A stretch of 64,000 bases of DNA from Actinomycetota bacterium. Its GTDB lineage: Bacteria > Actinomycetota > Coriobacteriia > Anaerosomatales > PHET01. The number at the start of each line of letters is the position of its first letter. Within the stretch, counting starts at the first letter, position 1. This document shows, piece by piece, positions 1 through 7,654 of the stretch. Location of the stretch: positions 1 through 64,000 of the forward strand of contig JAJUJM010000005.1 of NCBI GenBank assembly GCA_029265315.1. The letters are read 5' to 3'. The notes under the pieces were generated by a model. It was not told the DNA's origin. It saw only the letters and a program-made list of their open reading frames with translations, and ran no database searches. Both the position numbers and the translations under genes were made by a program.

Positions 1-10
1 AGCCGCACGC

Positions 11-1069
11 ATGCTCATGATGATGCTGGAGCCGCGCCCGAGTCTCGACCCGGACTTCGGATTGTCGTCCTCCGCACAGGCCGAGCAGCTGGCCGCGGAG
101 ATGGCCGTACCGGACGACCCTTCCGACATCGAGCGTCAAGTGGCCCTCGCCGGCCCTGCGCTGTCCGCGGGGCGGGCGCTGGCCACCGCGACGGCCGTGT
201 CCCGCAGGCACGCCGACCACGACACCATCCGCGCGATCGCCGAGGTGCTTCCCGGCGCCGCCCGCGACGGCGCGTTCTCCACCGTACGCGAGGCCTTGCG
301 ACGGCTCGACGAGATCGCGCTTGAACCGACGTTGGCCGACGATGTGGTCGCGGCACGCACCGCGCTCGCCGACCCGGCCGTGCTCGCAGACGTGTGCCGC
401 GCCCCAGCCACCGACGCAGACGCCGCCATCGCCGGCGAGATCCTGCACGCGGCCGGCCCGGCTGGCGCGGAGGTCCTGCTCGACACGTACGTGCGACTCG
501 CGGAGCCCAAGCGTTCGCTGCTGCGTCCGGTGATGCGGGGCCTCAGCGAGGGCATCCTGGGCGTCGCCAGGCAGCGGTTGCGGACAGCCGATCCCGCGCT
601 GGCGGTGGCGATCATACGCACACTGCCACAACTGGGCGATCGGCGCGCTGTCCCTGTCGTGGCCGCCGCGCTCGACAGTCTCGATGAGCAGGTGCGCTTC
701 GCGGCTGCCTCCGCCCTTGCGAGCATGCCGGTGCCCGAAGCCGAGGCCGCCCTCGTGCGCGGCATCAACCATCGCGAGCCTGAGACGCAGCGCCACGTGG
801 TGCGCGAAGTCGCTCGCGCTCGTATAGCCAGCGTGGTACCGGCCCTTTCTCGCGCCCTCGAGGACATCAACGTGTTCCAGCGCACGTATGAGACCCGCAA
901 GGAGATCATCGCTGCACTTGAGCAGATCGGCACACCGGAGGCCGAGAAGGCCCTGCGTGGTTTCGCTCAACGCACCATAGGATTGGGCAGAAAGACCAAA
1001 GAGCTGCGCCAGCGCGCCCTGCGCGTGGCAGATGAGCTCGCTCGACGCCGAGGAGTGGATCACCCGTGA
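11..1069 (+). CDS. HEAT-repeat domain protein (5' end may lie outside window)
   Basis: A 352-residue, Ala/Arg/Leu-rich, all-helical protein. From about residue 160 it shows HEAT/PBS-lyase-like units, for example the RTLPQLGDRRAVPVVAAAL stretch and the following segment about 30 residues on. Such repeats are protein-protein scaffolds; no catalytic motif is visible. The reading frame is open to the left edge, so the first ATG may not be the true start and the N-terminus may be missing. Its TGA overlaps the GTG of the HD-GYP gene (GTGA), so the two are probably translationally coupled and may act together. It has no membrane segment and is likely cytoplasmic. Substrate and partner are unknown. 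Confidence 0.75.
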   Translation: MLMMMLEPRPSLDPDFGLSSSAQAEQLAAEMAVPDDPSDIERQVALAGPALSAGRALATATAVSRRHADHDTIRAIAEVLPGAARDGAFSTVREALRRLDEIALEPTLADDVVAARTALADPAVLADVCRAPATDADAAIAGEILHAAGPAGAEVLLDTYVRLAEPKRSLLRPVMRGLSEGILGVARQRLRTADPALAVAIIRTLPQLGDRRAVPVVAAALDSLDEQVRFAAASALASMPVPEAEAALVRGINHREPETQRHVVREVARARIASVVPALSRALEDINVFQRTYETRKEIIAALEQIGTPEAEKALRGFAQRTIGLGRKTKELRQRALRVADELARRRGVDHP

Positions 1070-2574
1070 CCGACGCACCGTATCGCCCCGAGAACGAAGG
1101 ACCCTTGGCCACACCAGCCGAGATCGCTCAACAGACCGCGGCTGCCGAAGGCCCGAAGATGGTGGCGGTCCAAGCTCCCTTCGCCACACCGGAGAAGCTC
1201 GCCCTGGCACGTGAACTCGTGCGCACGATAGCGGTCGCGCACACCAACGCGGCGCTCTACCCCACGACACACCCGTCAGTGGCGAGCTCTCTGGAGGAGT
1301 TCGTGGCCGCGATGCAGAAGCTCGCCCACCACGGTTTCGAGCATGTCACTCTGAACATCTACAAGAACACGCTCTTCGTCGAGAACCAGGTGTTCCCCGA
1401 GGAGAGCGTCACCTACCGCAAGCTCATCGACGAGTTCCTCGCACGCGGCATCTCGGCCGCGACGTTCTCCCCGTCGATGCGGACGTCAGATGCTGCCGCA
1501 CTCGTCGAGCTGTTGGGCGAGGTCCGCGTCACCGGCATCGACGACGCCAAGGCGTACCTCGAGGCGCGGGGCGTGAGCGCGGTCACCGTCGCCGAGACGA
1601 GCACGCTCGACGAGACCGGTGACGAGGAACGCAACCGCGAGGTGCGCGCCAGGGCCCGTGAGAGCTACGACGCCGGGCTCTCCGCGATGCGCGACATCGA
1701 GGCACAGGCCAAGCTGGGACGGGTCGCAGAGGTGGACAGCCTGCAACGCGTCGTGGGAAGCCTGCTCGACAACCTGTTGCAGGACCCGGCCGCCGTGCTC
1801 GGCCTCACGGCCATCAAGGGACACGACGACTACACGCTCAACCATTCGATCAACGTGTGCATCCTGTCTTTGTCGCTCGGCTCCGCGCTCGGCCTCTCAA
1901 CGGAGGAGCTGCGCAGCTTGGGACTCGCCGCCCTGCTCTACGACATCGGCAAGGTCCGGATCCCTGAGGAGATCCTGCTCAAAGCGGGCCCCCTCACCGC
2001 TGAGGAATGGCACATCGTGAAGCGGCACACCGAGGAGGGCGCCGACCTGCTCAAGCGCATCCAGCTGGCGGACAAGATGCCGATGATCGTGGCGTATGAA
2101 CACCACCAGCGCCACGATATGCTCGGATACCCTGACCCGGCAGGCAGTACCGAGCAGCACCTCTTCAGCAAGATCGTGGCCGTCTGCGACGCCTACGACG
2201 CGATGACGACCATGCGCCCGTTCAGGCGGGAGATCCGCCCTGACAAGGCGCTCGCCGTGCTCATGCAAGGCCGCGGCAAGGCCTACGACCCGGGCGTGAC
2301 CAAGGCGCTCGTGGCCATGCTCGGCATCTACCCCATGGGGGCCGTCGTCATCCTCGACGACGGGTCGACCGCCGTCGTCTACCGCGTGAACAACGATGAC
2401 CTGCTCCACCCCAGGGTCAAGGTACTCGCGGATCCGTCAGGCCGCTGGCACGAGACCCCGGAGGTACTTGACCTGCGCGTCATCGACGTGCAGACGGGTG
2501 AGCCCCTGCGGTCGATCAGGGAGTGCGTGCCTGCGGCGGACGCCGGCGTCGACGACGTATGGCAGTACCTCTAG
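1066..2574 (+). CDS. HD-GYP domain protein with degenerate HD motif
   Basis: A 502-residue protein. The N-terminal half (about 40-240) is an uncharacterised helical/mixed region. The C-terminal half (about 245-440) is an HD-GYP domain, the family that hydrolyses cyclic-di-GMP. Family landmarks are present: GHDDYTLNHSINV near residue 252, RHTEEGADLL, EHHQRHD with GYP near 353, and VCDAYDAM. The signature HD pair, however, reads LLYDIGK: residue 292 is Tyr (codon TAC at 1939-1941) where the metal-binding His is expected, followed by the normal Asp. That predicts weak or no phosphodiesterase activity, perhaps a c-di-GMP or protein-binding role. It starts with GTG overlapping the upstream HEAT gene's stop. 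There is no transmembrane segment. Confidence 0.9.
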   Translation: MTDAPYRPENEGPLATPAEIAQQTAAAEGPKMVAVQAPFATPEKLALARELVRTIAVAHTNAALYPTTHPSVASSLEEFVAAMQKLAHHGFEHVTLNIYKNTLFVENQVFPEESVTYRKLIDEFLARGISAATFSPSMRTSDAAALVELLGEVRVTGIDDAKAYLEARGVSAVTVAETSTLDETGDEERNREVRARARESYDAGLSAMRDIEAQAKLGRVAEVDSLQRVVGSLLDNLLQDPAAVLGLTAIKGHDDYTLNHSINVCILSLSLGSALGLSTEELRSLGLAALLYDIGKVRIPEEILLKAGPLTAEEWHIVKRHTEEGADLLKRIQLADKMPMIVAYEHHQRHDMLGYPDPAGSTEQHLFSKIVAVCDAYDAMTTMRPFRREIRPDKALAVLMQGRGKAYDPGVTKALVAMLGIYPMGAVVILDDGSTAVVYRVNNDDLLHPRVKVLADPSGRWHETPEVLDLRVIDVQTGEPLRSIRECVPAADAGVDDVWQYL

Positions 2575-2650
2575 CCGAATCCGCGCCGACACGAGCGGCT
2601 TGTCGTCCAGCCATGCCGCGACCTCGCAGGATCGTGTCCGGATGTCGCCC

Positions 2651-2872
2651 TCAGGCGTCTGGGCGGAGCCTCTCCACGCGGTTCTTGACGGAGAGAAGCC
2701 AACTGGCCAGTTCGTCGCCCCCATGCAACATGCCGAAATGCTGGATGGCGCAACCATCTGCGGACTCGATGAGTCCGACGTGTTCGACCACGCGCCAGTA
2801 GACACACCGGTCGCCCTCACAATGCACACCGGGCTGGCCGTTCGCGGCTCGCAGTTCACACGTGTCGCTCAT
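2651..2872 (-). CDS. small Cys-rich protein, unknown function
   Basis: A 73-residue protein not assigned to a named family. It carries four cysteines, including a compact HCEGDRCVYWR segment and a later GCAIQHFG, which could bind a metal or form a small zinc site. The composition (acidic and aromatic residues, hydrophobic helix near the C-terminus) looks like a real soluble protein rather than an antisense shadow. The start ATG at 2872 follows a GAGGAGG-type site about 11 bases upstream. It lies alone on the minus strand between the HD-GYP gene and a convergent or divergent neighbour. Alternative antisense frames across the same stretch have no such pattern. Confidence 0.65.
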   Translation of the reverse strand: MSDTCELRAANGQPGVHCEGDRCVYWRVVEHVGLIESADGCAIQHFGMLHGGDELASWLLSVKNRVERLRPDA

Positions 2873-2954
2873 GCGAGGTCAGTCCTCCTCATCTTCGAAG
2901 ACATGTTCAGTGTAGCGCGCGAGCGGTACATACGACTCGTCGAAAGGATTCCGT

Positions 2955-4196
2955 ATGCGACCGACTCCTCCACGCGACGACCAGCGCCCGCTGGCGGCAT
3001 GGCTCGGCCCCCTGCTCCTTCTGATCGCGATGATCGGAACCATCGCCTTGGTCGGCTGCGCACGAAGCACGCCTGTCATCGTGGCGCCCCCAGCGACGAC
3101 CGCGACACCATCACCCGCCACGGAAGCGAGCGGCCCGGTGCCTCTCGATGAGCTCGCGGTGACTCTCGAACAGGTCGCAAAGGGTTTCGACAGGCCACTG
3201 TTCGTCACGAACGCTGGCGACGGCACTGGTCGACTCTACGTCGTGGAGCAGGGTGGCCGGATCAGCGTGATCGAGCCGGGCGATGGAGCCATCACCGGCT
3301 TCCTCGACGTGGAAGGCCTCATCTCAGACGGCGGCGAGCGAGGACTGTTGGGACTGGCCTTCTCACCCGACTACGCCGACTCAGGCGAGTTGTACGTGAA
3401 CTACACGGACCGCGCCGGTGCCACGGTGGTGGCCCGCTACACGGCCGATGACCCTGGCGCCATGACGCCAAAGCTGGACGGACCCGAAGTCCTTCTCCGG
3501 GTCGAGCAGCCCTATGCCAACCACAACGGGGGCTGTCTGGCCTTCGACCGGGAAGGTCGCCTGTGGGTGGGCATGGGCGACGGCGGAAGCGGTGGAGACC
3601 CGGAGAACCGGGCGCAGAACCCGCGAAGCCTGCTGGGAAAGATGCTCACGCTTGATGTGTCGCAACCCAACCCGAGACCACGCATCGCGATCACCGGCGT
3701 GCGGAACCCTTGGCGGTTCAGCTTCGACCGGGCGACGGGTGACCTGTGGATCGCCGACGTCGGCCAGAACGCGTGGGAGGAGGTCCACCTGCTGCGAGCG
3801 GGAGTGATCGAGGGAACGAACCTCGGATGGAACCTCTGGGAGGGCAACCATCCATACCCCGAGGGCTCCAAGCGGAAGCGGGACGGTTTCGAGTTCCCGG
3901 TCATCGAGTACGGGCACGACGTGGGCCGTTCGATCACCGGCGGGTACGTGTACCGCGGCTCTCGTTCACCGGGCCTTGTCGGCGCGTACCTGTACGCCGA
4001 CTTCGAAGCGGGATGGATCGACGCCGCTCGCGTCGACGATGCGACCCCGCCCCACCTGACGGAGCAGGCCCGCCTTGTGAGCGAAGCCGGGCAACCGTCC
4101 TCATTCGGAGAAGACGAGGCCGGGGAGGTCTACGTCTGCGACTACGCGGGCGGGACCGTGTCGAGGATCGTCGCGACCGCCCCGAAGACCCGCTGA
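2955..4196 (+). CDS. PQQ-dependent sugar dehydrogenase family lipoprotein (YliI/sorbosone-dehydrogenase like)
   Basis: A 413-residue exported lipoprotein. A hydrophobic signal segment (about 16-34) ends in the lipobox LVGC. The mature part is a six-bladed propeller of the glucose/sorbosone dehydrogenase family. Visible family motifs are GLLGLAFSPDY near 135, NHNGG near 190 followed by GMGDGGSGGDPENRAQNPRSL, GVRNPWRFSFD, and IADVGQNAWEE. The family oxidises aldoses in the periplasm/outside the membrane with PQQ, passing electrons to the respiratory chain. Whether this organism makes PQQ cannot be judged here. Length and domain span fit the family. It is a single gene with no partner oxidoreductase nearby. 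Confidence 0.88.
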   Translation: MRPTPPRDDQRPLAAWLGPLLLLIAMIGTIALVGCARSTPVIVAPPATTATPSPATEASGPVPLDELAVTLEQVAKGFDRPLFVTNAGDGTGRLYVVEQGGRISVIEPGDGAITGFLDVEGLISDGGERGLLGLAFSPDYADSGELYVNYTDRAGATVVARYTADDPGAMTPKLDGPEVLLRVEQPYANHNGGCLAFDREGRLWVGMGDGGSGGDPENRAQNPRSLLGKMLTLDVSQPNPRPRIAITGVRNPWRFSFDRATGDLWIADVGQNAWEEVHLLRAGVIEGTNLGWNLWEGNHPYPEGSKRKRDGFEFPVIEYGHDVGRSITGGYVYRGSRSPGLVGAYLYADFEAGWIDAARVDDATPPHLTEQARLVSEAGQPSSFGEDEAGEVYVCDYAGGTVSRIVATAPKTR

Positions 4197-4216
4197 CGGT
4201 CAGCCGACGAACCGTC
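4195..4216. terminator. hairpin between convergent genes
   Basis: A GACGGT / ACCGTC stem of 6 bp with a 10-base loop begins at the last codons of the sugar dehydrogenase gene and lies before the convergent membrane-protein gene. It is a modest candidate terminator without a clear T-run. Confidence 0.4.
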
Positions 4217-4244
4217 CGCCGGGAACCCGCATGGCCGGCACGCG

Positions 4245-4685
4245 TCACCGAACATGCTCACGCCCCGACCCATCCAGTCCAAGCCTGCCCCAGGCATAGC
4301 CGAGCGTCATGATGACGAGCTGCGCCGTGAGCGGGAGGAGCTGCCCGAAGCCCACGGCCAGCCCCCCTTGACCGGCGACCGGAAGACCAAAGGTCGCCCG
4401 CGAGACAAGACCGGCATCCAGACCGACCCCGGGGACCAGAGCACCAGACAACACCCCGCCGATTCGGCCGACCAACCATGCGCCCAACACCAAGGTCCAT
4501 GAAAGTCCGCGTGACGACAGTGCACGGGCGACGAGCAACACCAGCACGAGACCAGCGAGATCGAGGATCACCGGGATCCACGTGTACGAACCCGACGGCC
4601 AGGAACGAAAGCCCCACCGGGTCACCAGCATCGACGCGAAACCGGCCGCGGCCTGAGCCCCGGCGCCGACAAGAAACCAGCCCAT
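4245..4685 (-). CDS. small integral membrane protein, unknown function
   Basis: About 146 residues with four hydrophobic segments: an N-terminal Gly/Ala-rich segment after MGWFLVGAG, WIPVILDLAGLVLVLLVA, LVLGAWLVGRIGGVLSGAL and LLPLTAQLVIMTLGYAWG. The frame is open further upstream to an ATG at 4727, but that would overlap the preceding gene. The ATG at 4685 sits four bases after that gene's stop and is the better start. The protein is probably co-transcribed with the secreted PPC-like protein gene immediately upstream. No family is recognised. Confidence 0.6.
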   Translation of the reverse strand: MGWFLVGAGAQAAAGFASMLVTRWGFRSWPSGSYTWIPVILDLAGLVLVLLVARALSSRGLSWTLVLGAWLVGRIGGVLSGALVPGVGLDAGLVSRATFGLPVAGQGGLAVGFGQLLPLTAQLVIMTLGYAWGRLGLDGSGREHVR

Positions 4686-4689
4686 GGGG

Positions 4690-5490
4690 CTACCGGACCG
4701 TGAACTCACGCCAACCGGTGTAGACACGTTTCGGCATCGTCTGGTCGTAGAGCGAGGCGCGCGTGCGCCAGCGGCCCGCCGACAGCTGGGCGGAGACCCC
4801 GTACCGGCTGCTGCGCATGAACGTGGAAACGTCGTCGCTACCGAACGATGCTGTGCGGTACGACAGGTTGTAGCGGCGATCGGTCGACCACCGGCCGTTC
4901 ACGCGCTTCTGCGCCTGGACCGTGACGACCTTCTGGTCGAACAGGTAGCCGGGGGTGATCGTTCCCAGGATGTTGAAACGCTTGCCCGCTCGTATCGTCG
5001 AAGGGACCGTCGGGCGGCCGATGGCATAGATGCTCGACTTGGCAGCGTGCAGCGCGTAAGCGCCATCCTCGCTCGTCTGGTACGCGGTCACTCGGAACCA
5101 GTGTGTCCCGGCACGTGTCGCCTTGTAGGCGGCGAACTGCTGAGTCGGGTCACCGGCGATCTCCCGTGACTGCGCCACGGCTTCAACCGGCGCTCCGGGA
5201 GCTGCGTCGACGGCGTCGTAGATGAAGACACCGAAACGCGCCGTAGAAGTGCACCGCATCACCACACGCAGGGTCTGGCCGGCATCCAGCCAGACGCTGA
5301 AGTAGTCGCTCCAGTCGTCCTGTATATCCAGGGTGTCGACATGGCTGAACGGCAACGTGACGGACGTGCCCGGAGGGTTGTCGTCCTCACCGGCCGCAAT
5401 CGCAGACGGCGCCGCCGCAACGATCAGCGCACCTGCGAGCACCGAAGCGAACACCAGCCGGGCGACACGGTTCTCAAACGTGCGCATCAT
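4690..5490 (-). CDS. secreted PPC-like beta protein with shared C-terminal module
   Basis: A 266-residue exported protein. The signal peptide is at about 1-33 (hydrophobic core followed by AAPSAIAAG). Residues 35-150 resemble a bacterial pre-peptidase C-terminal (PPC) beta-sandwich: WSDYFSVWLDAGQTLRVVM, then AGTHWFRVTAYQ. Residues about 165-266 form a second beta module ending in GWREFTVR. The same layout and C-terminal pattern (Gly-x-Leu/Ile-x-Pro early, then GRWR.RA, then an aromatic strand ending TVR) recurs in the genes at 54220-55005 and 62160-62819, so these are paralogues. It is probably extracellular; binding partner unknown. It starts at ATG 5490 in a Met-Met pair, with GGAGGAA-like purines upstream. 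Confidence 0.75.
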   Translation of the reverse strand: MMRTFENRVARLVFASVLAGALIVAAAPSAIAAGEDDNPPGTSVTLPFSHVDTLDIQDDWSDYFSVWLDAGQTLRVVMRCTSTARFGVFIYDAVDAAPGAPVEAVAQSREIAGDPTQQFAAYKATRAGTHWFRVTAYQTSEDGAYALHAAKSSIYAIGRPTVPSTIRAGKRFNILGTITPGYLFDQKVVTVQAQKRVNGRWSTDRRYNLSYRTASFGSDDVSTFMRSSRYGVSAQLSAGRWRTRASLYDQTMPKRVYTGWREFTVR

Positions 5491-5511
5491 CGCTTCCTCC
5501 GCTCTTCGCCG

Positions 5512-6546
5512 TCACGGAAGCGCGTCCACGAGGCGATCGACGTCCTCGACTGTAGTATCCCACGATGTGACCCAACGAACCTCATCGAACCCGTGCTTGG
5601 CCGATTCTCTCCACGTGTAGAAGTGAAAGCGCTCGACGAGCGAGGCGACCCGGTCATGGGCCAGCAGCGCGAACACCTCGTTGGCCTGCGGTTCCTGGGT
5701 GAGTTCGACCCCGGCGGCTCGCGCACCGGCGGCCAGCCGCGAAGCCATAGCGTTCGCGTGCGCAGCTGAACGCAGCCACAGGTCACCTGAGAACAACGCC
5801 TCGAACTGCGCCGCCACGAAGCGCATCTTGCTCGCCAACTGTGCAAGCTGCTTGCGAACGAACACGAGGTCATGTGTGCGGGCGGCACCGAAGATGACGA
5901 CCGCCTCGCCGAACGCAAGCCCGTTCTTGGTGCCTCCGAGTGATAGCAGGTCGACCCCCACGTCAGCGGTGATCTCGCTAAGACCGCAACCGAGGGAAGC
6001 GGCAGCGTTGGCCAGTCGTGCCCCGTCCACATGCAGCAGCAGCCCGTGCTCGTGTGCGAGGTCGGCCAGTGCGCGCAGCTCGTCGGATGTATAGACCGTG
6101 CCGTACTCACTCACGTTGCTCACGCTGATCACGCGGGGCTGCGCGGCGTGTTCGAAACCGAGTACCGACAGGGCCGGCTCGACGAGCGTCGGAGTGAGCT
6201 TGCCGTCCGGCGTCTCCACCACTACGAGCTTGACTCCGGCCAGGCGTTCGGGCGCCGCCGCCTCGTCGCAGTTGATGTGCGCCGTGGCCGGGCAGATCAC
6301 CGAGTGCCACGGCCGACACACAGTGGCGAGGGCGACACAGTTCGCGCCCGTGCCGTTGAAGGTGAACGCGACATCGCACTCTTGACCGAGGTGTCGTTTG
6401 AGCGCGTCCACCGCGCGAGCGGTGACAGGGTCCTCGCCGTAGGCATGGACGTGACCGTCGTTGGCTGCCACAAGCGCTTCGAGCACCTCGGGGTGCACGC
6501 CGGAGTGATTGTCGCTGCCGAACCCCCGCCAGCCCATCGCGCTCAC
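5512..6546 (-). CDS. ltaE: low-specificity L-threonine aldolase
   Basis: A 344-residue PLP enzyme of fold type I that cleaves L-threonine/L-allo-threonine to glycine and acetaldehyde. The N-terminal FGSDNHSGVHPEVLEA and HAYGEDPVT match the threonine aldolase family, and the PLP lysine lies in SLGGTKNGL near residue 194. Length is typical. The ATG overlaps the stop of the preceding desulfhydrase-like gene (ATGA), so the two PLP enzymes are translationally coupled. The family identification is firm; exact stereospecificity is not readable from sequence. Confidence 0.92.
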   Translation of the reverse strand: MSAMGWRGFGSDNHSGVHPEVLEALVAANDGHVHAYGEDPVTARAVDALKRHLGQECDVAFTFNGTGANCVALATVCRPWHSVICPATAHINCDEAAAPERLAGVKLVVVETPDGKLTPTLVEPALSVLGFEHAAQPRVISVSNVSEYGTVYTSDELRALADLAHEHGLLLHVDGARLANAAASLGCGLSEITADVGVDLLSLGGTKNGLAFGEAVVIFGAARTHDLVFVRKQLAQLASKMRFVAAQFEALFSGDLWLRSAAHANAMASRLAAGARAAGVELTQEPQANEVFALLAHDRVASLVERFHFYTWRESAKHGFDEVRWVTSWDTTVEDVDRLVDALP

Positions 6547-7619
6547 CCCTTCACACCGAACTCGGCATCACACGCAGCCACATATTCACGCAGCACCTCG
6601 GGCAGCGAAGCGACGTCACCGGCGGGTGGCATCGGACGTGAGTTGTACGTGTCCCAGAACAGCACGTCAGCGCCATCGAGCACACCGGCGGCCGAGTCGG
6701 CGAACAGCGCCTGGAGCGCTTTGCCGGTATACGTGGTCTCGGCGGGAACGCCCGCGTCCAGCGCTGCGTCGACCGCCGTGAGCGTCTCAGCGGTCGCCAC
6801 CCCGTAGCCCGGCTCGTAGAACTCCTCTCTCAACGAGAGCGCGAGGTCGCCGAACTCCAGTGCCGGGACGGATGCATCACACGCGCGCAGCAGGGCGAGG
6901 GTGGCGTCGAAGATGGAGTGCGCGGATTCTCGGTCGCACACCTCGCCTGGGGTGACACGCACCGCTTGGACCTGTGTCGGCACTCTGAGGAGCGCGAACC
7001 CGATCGCGAGACCGACCGCCGTGCCCACGGTGCCGGCAGCGACGTACACGGTGCCGGGCAGCGGTTCTCCCGCCTGCTCGCACTGCGTCGCGACTTCAAG
7101 TGCCGCGTTGACGTAGCCGGTGGCGCCGAGCGCGTTCGTCCCGCCCATGGGGATCACGTAGGGCTCCACGCCGTCTCGCCTGGTGAGTTCGCGGCGTACA
7201 CGCACCGCCTCGCGCGAGCCGTCCCAACCATCGACGGGATGGATCACGGTGCCGAGGCCGGCGTGGGCCCGCAGCGTGCGGGCGGCGAACGGCCCCGGGG
7301 CCTGTGGCGAGAGCACGACATGGGGCTCCAGACCGGCGGCTGACGCATGCACCGCGGTGGCAAGCGCGTGGTTGGACCCATACGCCCCGAAGGTGATGAC
7401 CGCGCGGCAGCCCCGCTTGAGGGCGTCGCCGAGCAGCAGCTCGAGCTTTCGCGCCTTGTTGCCTCCATAGGCGCTCGCAGTGAGGTCGTCGCGTTTGACG
7501 CGCAGTCGTGCGGCCGCCACATGAAGCGTGAGCGGCTCGAGCGGTGTAGGCAGGTCGCACAGCTCGCGGCGGGGCAATGCGGTCGTGCCCGGGAAGCGCT
7601 CGAAGAGCGGGTAGGACAT
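6543..7619 (-). CDS. PLP-dependent D-cysteine desulfhydrase / ACC deaminase family enzyme
   Basis: A 358-residue PLP enzyme of fold type II. The PLP lysine is in AYGGNKARKLELLLG near residue 50; the phosphate-binding region includes AAGTVGTAVGLAIGFAL near 185, and GAYGSNHALATAVHA is a family motif. Members are D-cysteine desulfhydrases or 1-aminocyclopropane-1-carboxylate deaminases, so the substrate is unresolved. The frame is open for another 80 codons upstream, but ATG 7619 has a perfect AGGAGG six bases before it and starts where family homology begins (PLFERFP). It overlaps the threonine aldolase gene by 4 bp. Confidence 0.85.
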   Translation of the reverse strand: MSYPLFERFPGTTALPRRELCDLPTPLEPLTLHVAAARLRVKRDDLTASAYGGNKARKLELLLGDALKRGCRAVITFGAYGSNHALATAVHASAAGLEPHVVLSPQAPGPFAARTLRAHAGLGTVIHPVDGWDGSREAVRVRRELTRRDGVEPYVIPMGGTNALGATGYVNAALEVATQCEQAGEPLPGTVYVAAGTVGTAVGLAIGFALLRVPTQVQAVRVTPGEVCDRESAHSIFDATLALLRACDASVPALEFGDLALSLREEFYEPGYGVATAETLTAVDAALDAGVPAETTYTGKALQALFADSAAGVLDGADVLFWDTYNSRPMPPAGDVASLPEVLREYVAACDAEFGVKG

Positions 7620-7654
7620 CCGGCGCCTCCTTCGAGGATCGTGACCGTACCGTA

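Noticed and set aside
136-933. Long minus-strand open frame antisense to the HEAT gene
   Set aside because: Arg/Ser-rich shadow frame typical of high-GC DNA, no RBS, and the sense frame has clear HEAT-like repeats.
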